Shown here: one piece after another, positions 1-7,505 of the stretch
Layout of the letters: each line of letters opens with the position of its first letter
Position numbering within the stretch: position 1 is the stretch's first letter
Program-made: the position numbers and the translations under genes
DNA from: Choanephora cucurbitarum
Taxonomy: Eukaryota; Mucoromycota; Mucoromycetes; Mucorales; Choanephoraceae
NCBI GenBank assembly: GCA_025331435.1
Contig: JAIWNI010000215.1
Span: forward strand, 1-23,040
Length of the DNA: 23,040 nucleotides
Direction of reading: 5' to 3'
The notes under the pieces: model-generated
What the model was told of the DNA's origin: nothing
The model's database searches: none
Seen by the model: only the letters and a program-made list of their open reading frames with translations

Positions 1-1
1 T

Positions 2-170
2 GCTCCTTCTCCTGCTCTTGCTATTGACACCGCCAACACTGCTTCTACTCCTGCTATTGATAATGCCAGCACTGCTCCTACTACCAATACTTCCAATATT
101 AGTGCTGCTAATGCTGCTTTGTTCGTGTTTTGGACTCAGAATCATCGCGATCTTCCGGTGATAACGTAAG
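2..170 (+). repeat. Low-complexity Ala/Thr/Asn/Pro-coding tract
   Basis: Imperfect repetition of gct/act/cct/aat codons around recurring 'actcctgctattga'-like units. In the frame starting at base 2 it reads as an Ala-Pro-Thr-Asn-rich linker (for example STPAIDNASTAPTTNTSN). It probably encodes a disordered N-terminal or linker region of the first gene. The other frames give a Leu-rich artefact. Confidence 0.5.
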
Positions 171-1700
171 CAAGAGTTTCATGTATATATCTAATTGTTA
201 CACATAATGCTAATACGCGTTTAGTTTATTATTAATAACCACAATGTGTCTGCAGAATTGAAAGCAGCTAGAATAAATGCGCTTGCTTTGAAAGCAGCCA
301 ACAAAAATCTGAATGCAGCACACTCCTGTAAGCTTTTACACCTAACAAACTGCAATCAGACACTGATATTCTCTCAATAGCTCCTTGAATCATATCTACT
401 ACATCAGTAGCAGAAGGGTCAAGTCTTTGACCAAGTTCACAAGCCTACGCACCCATAAATCACTGCTCGCATTTCTTAAGACTGACTTGCCAAAGGTACC
501 AACGGCTGTTGGCGATCTGTCAAAACGTCTAGATGAAGTAAGCTTGCTTTGTCATAGCAAATAAAAAAAGAAAAGAGATGCTTATAATTTTCATTTAGGT
601 TGCTCTTGCGTTTGATGAAGACGGTCAAGACTGCCTCGGTTTGCTTGAAGACGAGATCTTCAACGCTATTGCTCAAGCCAAGACCAACAAGCAGCAAGAA
701 GTGTTGCATTATGCAAGAATATTGTTCAACCTGTACGTTTGTTACTTTATGCGCTATCAAAATACATTTCTCACGTCTTAATTTCTAGCTTGCCATCAGT
801 TGGCCAATGGTCAAAAACTGAGTTGGGGGAAACCTCGTTTATTGACGCCAAATTCAACGCGTTAGCTCTGGGTCTTTTTGGAAGACTTGATGCAAGCCTT
901 TATAATTGTACGAGGTAATATCTCAATACATTATCACTTTAAAAAGTATCGCCAACTAATTTGTTTTACTCCAAAGGCAAGACAGGCAATGCAGAAGTCA
1001 GTCCAGAAGCCAGACTTTTGTTTGTCTATCAACACGTCTTCTGGTGAATGTCTTGAAATATACCAGATGGAAGCAAAGACACCCAATGCCAACAAAGGCA
1101 ATGTTGACTTCTTAAAACTTGCCAACAACATGAAAGCGATGGTCGACGAGATGGTGTCAAGAGGTTGCCCTGTGGAGGATGCTAAATCCTTCGGTACATT
1201 GCTTCATGGTGATACTGCCATCTATTATCAGATGCAGTTGATCCATGATGGCATGTACATTATGAAGGAGGTAGGCCTCATAAGCCTTCCACAAGCAGCT
1301 AGTGGATTCGGCTTGATGGTACAGAACATACAGTGTCTGCTGTACATTAAAGTAAGTGAAAATAAATCGGGATAGGTTTTTTTAGATATACTAATTGTAC
1401 TAGGAATCCACTACTGCTATGGAATCAGCAGTGGAGGCTTTGAAGCCTGAAAAAGCCCAGCACCTTACCAAAGAAGATCAAGCTGGGAAGTTGAAGAATG
1501 ACTTCCTTCGCCTCTGTCTTTGCCTTTGCCTTTTTTTTTTTAGTTTAATATTTATAAATACCTTCTGTTCTGTTCTTTTTAATTGTATAAGAATTCCCTT
1601 AGTTTTGTCTGTTCCGTCTTTTTTCAAATTCTTTTATCGTGAAATATACTTATGTTCAATAGCCAAGCTGCTGAAATTACCCAGACAAGAGAATTTATAG
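2..1700 (+). CDS. Uncharacterised multi-exon protein, 5' end outside window (Mucorales-type expanded family, tentative)
   Basis: I do not recognise a named function. Exons at about 381-537, 599-732, 789-914, 982-1351 and 1404-1700 join in consistent phase through GT-AG introns of 61, 56, 67 and 52 nt. The upstream part (an Ala/Thr/Asn-rich low-complexity stretch at 2-170 and a possible exon near 260-330) is coding-like, but I could not join it in frame. The exon at 982-1351 carries a KPDFCLSIN segment, then ECLEIYQMEAKTP, then a helical DFLKLANNMKAMVDEMV segment and a C-terminal GMYIMKEVG...LP stretch. From memory, this order (KPDF, E-x-K-x-P, KLxxxMKxxxD, LP) recurs in a large uncharacterised protein family of Mucorales. 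The E-x-K could be a remnant of a PD-(D/E)XK-like fold, which is speculation. The last exon turns hydrophobic and Phe/Leu-rich after about codon 35, so the true stop may have been lost or another splice is used. Confidence 0.5.
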
Positions 1701-2376
1701 TCTTTCAAAAGAAAAGTATTTACATACTTTCGTCAAAAAGTAACACTTTTTATTTCTTAAGCGTCTTACAGAAGTTTTCGTCATGAGCAAAGTTGTCAAT
1801 TCAATAGGCCAACAATTCAAATAGAGAATACTACTGGCTTTATTGTAGCGTGCTAAATAAAACTCTTTTGCAATAAACCATCTTCATCGTTATGATATAT
1901 GTTTATATAGACGCTTTGAGTAGTGCACTAAAGATAGATTGAGACAAAATAGGAAGTAGTGATAGTGTTTGTACAGTTTTTATTGCGAGAGCCCAAGATA
2001 ATTTTCCGTAAATACTTCTGCAACAACTATCTATATGCTTCCTTTAGAAGGTTGGTCAGTTATTTGTGTTAACTTAAAGCATTTCATCATCAGTCTTAAA
2101 ACCTTTTTCATATGATAATACTATCGATCTTAGTCTGATCCTCTTGTTTTGATGAATCCTATGACTTTGATACTAAAGAGTGTATTATCAAAAATCTTCA
2201 TGTTGTTATGTTCAGATTGATACATTGGTTACGGTTAAGATGCAAATGTGCTCAGGTTGCCGCAAGCAGTGAGCGCTAATAAGAGCATATATTTCTATAA
2301 TTCTAGAACAAAGAGCTATCATAATGGAAACGCGAAGAAATGAGGGAAAAGGGCATACCTCAGAATATGTAAAATT
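1701..2376. other. Gene-free stretch downstream of first gene
   Basis: About 675 bp of AT-rich sequence with stops in all frames. It contains an AATAAA-type signal near 1857 and short homopolymers. I see no coding sequence, RNA gene or repeat with a recognisable boundary. It probably holds the 3' UTR of the first gene and the edge of the repeat island. Confidence 0.5.
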
Positions 2377-2380
2377 AAGC

Positions 2381-2589
2381 CTCCTGTCAGGTAGGGGAAC
2401 CAGGTTTAACTAGTATTCTACCGCTGGCATTATGGTTCACCAGTTTTTACTACTGACCATAACGGAGACGCAGAGACATGTATAAGATGTAAGAAATAAG
2501 CTCTTGTCAGGTAGGGAACCAGGTTTTACTAGTATTCTACCGCTGGCATTATGGTTCACCAGTTTTTACTACTGACCATAACGGAGACG
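2381..2589. repeat. Two direct copies of a 90-bp unit, period 120 bp
   Basis: Copy A is 2381-2470 and copy B is 2501-2589. They differ at about three positions (cctg/cttg, gggg/ggg, gtttaac/gttttac). The 30-bp spacer between them (2471-2500) resembles the sequence before copy A (ggaaacgcgaag versus ggagacgcagag), so the true unit may be about 120 bp. Each copy contains complementary segments: tcaggtag near the start against ctactga near the end, and gaacca against tggttc inside. A folded RNA or a small foldback element is therefore possible. No open frame crosses it. Confidence 0.8.
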
Positions 2590-2676
2590 AGAAGAAGATA
2601 TATGCATCTGCGGACAAAGTACATGGACTAAGAATCACAAAAGCAAAAGTTAGTCAAGGAAGTTAGTAGACTAAAA

Positions 2677-3035
2677 TAAGTCAAACACTACATCCACTCC
2701 AATGTCCACTGCCTACAGACACCCCATTTCTTTGTGCACTGTAGTTTGCCCATTGCCGAAGAGCATCCCACTTTTTTACTCAGGCACATAAGATCCTGAT
2801 AGAAAAAAAAATGCTTCATAGATGTCAAATCTTCTTTAATCTTCTAAAGATGAGTCATACAATATAGTACAGAATCGATATATGAAAATGAGGGGGGAGG
2901 GGAGACAGAAGGATTATTAACATAGCTATGAAAAAAAAAAATGGGGTGCTCTTAGGCATGGGCAAACTACAGTGCACAAAGAAAGTGGGGTGTCTGTAGG
3001 CAGTGGACATTGGAGTGGATGTAGTGTTTGACTTA
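2677..3035. mobile_element. MITE-like element with ~98-bp terminal inverted repeats flanked by TA
   Basis: The left arm (about 2679-2777) and right arm (about 2935-3033) are reverse complements. The outermost 48 positions, beginning agtcaaacactacatccact, match perfectly, and only a few mismatches or 1-nt gaps lie further in. A TA dinucleotide abuts both ends (2677-2678 and 3034-3035), as expected for the target duplication of Tc1/mariner/pogo-type elements. The ~155-bp core has no reading frame and includes a G-rich patch (2889-2904) and A-runs. This is a non-autonomous inverted-repeat element; the superfamily is inferred only from the TA flanks. The well-preserved arms suggest fairly recent insertion. 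Confidence 0.85.
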
Positions 3036-3925
3036 ATTGTGTGTATCGCTTGATGCGAATTATATGACTCCTTGATTTTTGAAGCGCAATTAGTTCTCCT
3101 CTAATGATTAGATGGATAGGCTACTCTATTTCAACTATTGTTGACGGTTAAGACATGCCTTAGAAAACCTAATGCTTTCAGATGATATCACAACATGCAG
3201 AGAGTCTAATCAGATGTCGCTTTTGACATAGCGAATGAATATCTAAGGGCGCAAACACAGCAGTCCTTGTGATCTTTCTGCAGAACGAAATGACTTTTTA
3301 TTATGCAGTTATGAATCTAACATAGTTAAGTCAGTAAACTTTAGCGACATGTTACATAGATAGCCTTACTACTACTTCAATGTTATTACATAACGCATCG
3401 TTAAGCTAAAGTTAGCAAGAGGCGTAATTGGCTTGAGTCCAAAATGTAATGTGCGTTTTTGATATGGCCCCACTAAGCACAGCAACTGCCCCCCCCCCTC
3501 AATTTTCTAAAATAAAGATTCAGGTACACATGTTGCTTTTTCACTTTCCTTTCAAAAAAAGCATAAATTTCGATCAAAAGTTATCAACATGTTCAGTGAT
3601 TCAAAGAGCGGGTAAGCTCCTTAAATGGCATTGGATAGCGTGCAAGTATCTCAGTTTATGCTTCAATCAGCTTGTCTTCCATTTCAGAATACCGAAGTCT
3701 AATTGAGAGATAACTTCCTTGCCAGCTCATATATCAAAACTCAAGCAGAAAATAAAAACAGTTGTTGAAACTCAAATGTGCTCAGATCACCACACTCCAT
3801 GAAGTGCTTGTCTTTGAAAGCTGTTATCGCTTCTGTTATTTTCATATCGGCTACCTCATTCTGTTGCTGCTTTAATAATGGTGCGTTGATAGTTTGCTTC
3901 ATTGCCCTGATCAATAAACTCGCTA
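3036..3925. other. Gene-free stretch between MITE and minus-strand relics
   Basis: AT-rich sequence with no convincing gene. It includes a C-run (3490-3499), scattered AATAAA motifs and a short plus-strand open frame at 3449-3706 with no recognisable motif. On the minus strand at about 3735-3890 a helical, Gln/Lys-rich reading (KQQQNEVADMKITEAITAF) suggests degraded coding sequence, probably related to the relic at 3926-4174. Confidence 0.35.
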
Positions 3926-4174
3926 CTAAAGGCTTTCTTTTTCCTGTGTCCTTATTTTCCAGGTGTCTAAGAGAAGTTGGGAGTTTAAGTGCTTTGATGA
4001 CATGCTATTTTGCTTCAGCATCTTTTTGCTTCGCTTGGTACCACGTATAGATGGCAAGTCATTTAGCTGCTTCCTTTGTCTCTTCCAGAGACCTCTGGCC
4101 TCTTTAATTGGTGTTAATTCATCGCTAACTACACAAAGTCGTCCGTAAAGTTCAGTGACTGCTCCACCATGTGT
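3926..4174 (-). pseudogene. Possible degraded coding fragment, minus strand
   Basis: An 82-codon stretch open on the minus strand, with no usable ATG near its start, beginning THGGAVTELYGRLCVVSDEL and continuing as charged helical sequence (ARGLWKRQRKQLND). Its composition looks like real protein, unlike the plus-strand Cys/Phe-rich shadow in the same place. I cannot name a family. Its orientation matches the retroelement-like relic just upstream on the same strand, so it may be part of the same dead element or of a dead host gene. Confidence 0.3.
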
Positions 4175-4325
4175 TCAAGAAATTTCTAAACCTTTGTAAA
4201 TGGTTTGAACTACCTAAACGGTGATCATTGTAAAATTAATTTTTACTCAAAATCAACAAATAAGTACACATAGCTGACAGGTGGAGCATGGATTGAACTT
4301 ATAATACAAGTGAAAGGAAGATTTG

Positions 4326-4910
4326 TTAACCCGAAAGAGTCAGATAAGGGTGCAGATTGTCAAGGTTAGATGAGGGAGAGAGGTGAGAGCGAACTACTAA
4401 TGAAATAACTCGGTCGAAGAGAGACCGTGGATTGAAAGGAATGGTGTCAAAATAGAGACGCCAGTAGGCGCACCAGATTACCCAGTGGGTAGTGAATACA
4501 GCAATGAGCAGCTGCCAAGCGGAGGAGGCTAGAGAAGGGAGCAAAGACCTGAGTTCCAGAACGTGGACAGTGTCCTTGGGGAAGAGATAGATGTGGGAAA
4601 AGTGGCCATCATTATATCAACCAAACACTCCACTGAGCGATTTGTTGATATCCTCCTTAACTGCACAGTTTTTATTTCGGTATTTTCAGGCCTCTTTGTA
4701 TCTTTTAAAACCGTCTTGGATTTGTTTTGCACTGCTTGTTTCCAGAGAGGCAAGGGTCTCCACTGGTAATTCTCTTTCTTCTCGGGTCTGTTGGCTAATA
4801 GTTCGCTGTTCTTCTCTAAATATTTGTAAGAGTTGAAATACTTCTTGTTCTGTGTATAAGCGTTGTTCATCTCTGTTGTTATCGGTTGTAATCTTCCCAC
4901 GATGCGCGGC
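4326..4910 (-). pseudogene. Minus-strand relic; downstream part resembles the C-terminus of a LINE-type reverse transcriptase ORF
   Basis: One minus-strand frame runs from 4910 to 4326, broken only by two TGA codons (4686-4688 and 4617-4619). The first 75 codons are Gln/Glu-rich and helical (LYTEQEVFQLLQIFREEQ). The last 97 codons include AVFTTHWVIWCAYWRLYFD followed by IPFNP. The pattern H-x-x-I-W-x-x-(Y/H)W-R-x-x-F-(D)-x-x-PF is what I recall from the C-terminal tail of fungal LINE ORF2 proteins. No catalytic RT motif (YxDD) is present, so at best only the tail survives. Both stops could derive from Trp TGG codons. The two halves may have different origins. Confidence 0.45.
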
Positions 4911-5576
4911 TTAGAAAGCTATGAAAAAGAGAGTTTTTATTTTATAGTAGTAGGGAAGACAAGCTTCGTGATTTATACTGTCTCACTCTCCGAACTTTAT
5001 TTGTTTTTCTTACTTATCTGCTCCTCATTAATCAGTGACACATAACCTCTATTGATCAAGTAGACAGAGTACCTGGAGGAATTGAACACATGTGCCAAGA
5101 AGGTGATATACAAACATTACAATTTTGTGATGCAAGAAGCCTTCTAAAGACAAACTAAATTTAGCTTGAAAAGCACGAATCCTATCAGTACTCTCGTATT
5201 TGATCCTATCATCTACTCCTTTTTATTCTTTGCATGAATTTATCTGTTCATTGTCTACCATTTTTTTCCAGTTTATTAATGAATCCGATCTTGATAAATG
5301 AAGACAACATTTTCTTTTTTTGCATGAATTTTTCTTGCATGAATTTTTCTGTTATCCAGTTTATCAATGGATTCAACTTTGATATATAATGGCGCAAGGT
5401 TTTGTTTGGGACAGTCAAAAAATTCATTATCTTCTTTCTTGAATACTACTTTAATAAACCTTTTGTTATCTATCTACAACTACTCAAATCTCAAAATACC
5501 TTAAGTTACAAACACTACTAAGCGTGGCCCTTACAACAAGCACAAAGACAGAAAATATTGGGGACTTTTATATCTC
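4911..5576. other. Gene-free stretch with local duplications
   Basis: No coding sequence recognised. It holds the imperfect direct repeat at 5230-5385, listed separately, and AT-rich filler. The short plus-strand open frame at 4863-5045 is Leu/Phe-rich with no motif. Confidence 0.4.
5230..5385. repeat. Imperfect direct repeat containing tgcatgaattt...ccagttta
   Basis: The block tgcatgaatttatctgtt followed by ccagtttattaatg and cttgata (about 5232-5300) recurs as tgcatgaatttttctgtt, ccagtttatcaatg and tttgata (about 5335-5383). An extra tandem copy of tgcatgaatttttct precedes the second block at 5321-5335. This looks like a local duplication; function unknown. Confidence 0.6.
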
Positions 5577-5848
5577 GATCGCGCCAATCATTCTCAGCGT
5601 GAGATAGCTGGGCCGGTTGATATACCTTTTCAACTGTCTGCACAAAGCCTAGACTTAAATTCGAATGAGCATTTGTGGTTTGCTCTTGAGTTGAGGATTG
5701 AGAGTAGACAGCATACAGCTCAAAATGCTGCTCAATTGAAGGAGCTTTTGTTAGAAACATGAAACAAGATTAGCCATGATCCTTTGACAGTATGAAGAAT
5801 AGATGCCAGGCTGTTATTGATGCCAAAGCCAGCACTAACAAATATTAA
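5577..5848 (+). pseudogene. Tc1/mariner-type transposase, C-terminal relic
   Basis: The frame from 5577 to the TGA at 5760 contains AQSLDLNSNEHLW. It corresponds to the Tc1-family signature AQSPDLNPIEHLW, which lies next to the second Asp of the DDE triad. It continues with a helical segment (LELRIESRQHTAQNAAQLKE). After a stop and a frame shift, the family's C-terminal end is still readable at 5804-5848 as CQAVIDAKASTNKY followed by TAA. The N-terminal DNA-binding region, the first catalytic Asp and the inverted repeats are not recognisable. The copy is dead: at least two stops and one frameshift in ~270 bp. It may point to the autonomous family that mobilised elements such as the MITE at 2677-3035, but no terminal sequence links them. 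Confidence 0.8.
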
Positions 5849-7505
5849 ATAAAACAATTTATCTGTAAATATAAAAGTAGACATGTTAAGGATTCTATGA
5901 CAAAAATTTGATGAGCTCAGGTGTGGATATGCATGATAAGGATCACTATGAATTCACATATCTTGTATGCGAAGTTTTTTATTTAAAAAGGTGCCCGAAA
6001 CACAACCTTGTGCCACTGGAAATCATTGATAGCATTACACATAAATTGATGAAGCGCTCTATCATGCCTTCTGAAGGTTACTGTGGTATTCACCACAGCT
6101 CATTTATATAATTTAAATACCGATCAGGTTAAGAAGAGTTTTTTATCGTGTCTGACACTTTTTCTCTTCACCTTAATAAAGGCCTATAATTTGTCTCACT
6201 TAACTTGCTAAGTTACAAAACCCTATTCAAAAGACAACATACAACAGTTACATGATCATTCATTTCCCGTCAAAAACCAAACATATCTGTTCAACGAACA
6301 CATGAATGTATCTGTTTTGCAACTCATAGACTCTTTTATAAGCTATAAGGCAGCTATGATACTGAGGGCAGTAATAACTTAGTATAAACGGTTACGAATC
6401 TATGTAAAGGCACTTGGCATTTAGGATGCTGAAGAAGTTGAGTGTCGTTATTTCGCGAAGAAGAACTTAGAAAAACTTCAACAAACAATGAGAAGAAATT
6501 GGCTAACTTCATTCTTGGTTTGCAAACCAAAAGGGATACAATGTCCGTGTTAGGGTAGACGAAAAGAAAGCTCCTGAGGAGTTTCCCTGGCTTATGAAAA
6601 TAGAAACAAAGAGTTGAGAAGAGTTCCAAGCATGCTTTTTATTTCTACATAGAAACAGATAAAAATCTAGGGAAGCGAACGATATTAACATTCTCTATTT
6701 CGCATCCGGAGACCAAATAGAGCTACAAAGACCAAAACAGCGCAAGATGGGAATGCTAATCCCGTCCACTTCTCCAGACTTTATCAGCACAAAAAGTAGC
6801 TGATTTTCTTTCTTTGACTTTATCATGCCTGGTTGATGTAAAAGGTAACAGCTTCTTTGGCTCTGGTTGCTATGTTGTTGACACAGCCCTCATCAGAGAG
6901 CCTTTTTTTTACCTGAAAAGAAAAGTAACTAGGCTACCACATGTTGCTACTGATTTTGCTAAATCGAAATCAGACTTGATTTGTTGTTGCTCATCTTTTT
7001 GTTTCTGTCTTTTCTCTTCTTGAAAGATTGGCAAGTAAATGCTAAGCTGCTTTCAAACCTAAAGCTTCCTAACAGTTATGATACACAGAAGTCAAATCCA
7101 TGACATGATCTTGCAGTTTTTTCTTGTGAAACTTGTAAAAAGTAGAGGATCAATCAAGACCTTTGGCAATTCAACCTTTGCATAAGGCATATATTTCTCT
7201 TATCCGTAAACTTTTTGAATTTGACGTTTGCCTCTCTGCTATTACTATTATAGTTATACAACTCAATATAAGCCTACAGCCACATCGAAATTGCTTCTTA
7301 ATTTAGTTGGTATTTCATGCGATATCCATGCACCAATAATCGAAACGGTGGCGAAAACTTCACAGATGAATGAAGTTCATCTTTTCAGGTACAGCTCTGC
7401 TAATTAGTTCAGTTTCCGGCACGATTTAAATTAAACTAGCCCAAAAAATAGCGTTTCTTTTTTTTTCCTTCTGTTGTCATAATTTGAGACGCGTTAAAAA
7501 ACCGG
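5849..7505. other. Gene-poor stretch upstream of the importin gene
   Basis: About 1.65 kb without a supportable gene. The open frame 5908-6111 (+, 67 codons from ATG) has no recognisable motif. At about 6880-7020 the minus strand reads as Lys/Gln-rich helical sequence (EKRQKQKDEQQQIKSDFDLA) that soon meets stops, suggesting another old coding relic. The last ~250 bp (T-rich, ending at the ATG at 7506) should include the importin promoter and 5' UTR. No TATA box is obvious. Confidence 0.4.
7489..7494. promoter_or_regulatory. ACGCGT (MluI cell-cycle-box-like) site 11 nt before importin ATG
   Basis: An exact ACGCGT hexamer lies immediately upstream of the start codon at 7506. In yeasts this motif binds MBF (Mbp1/Swi6) in G1/S promoters. 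A single hexamer so close to the start is weak evidence; about three are expected by chance in this window. Confidence 0.25.

Noticed and set aside
600..788. Plus-strand 62-codon frame and the overlapping minus frame 476-760
   Set aside because: Out of frame with the spliced exon 599-732 of the first gene, which joins its neighbours in phase.
2381..2589. CRISPR-like or tRNA-like interpretation of the paired 90-bp units
   Set aside because: Only two long units in a eukaryotic context, with no cloverleaf-consistent A and B boxes; they are treated as a plain direct repeat.
3778..4148. Plus-strand Cys/Phe-rich open frames
   Set aside because: Composition is unlike protein; the minus strand of the same region reads as charged, helical sequence.
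6354..6691. Two overlapping minus-strand frames of 60-91 codons
   Set aside because: Phe/Ser/Leu-rich, mutually overlapping, no motif and no splice support.
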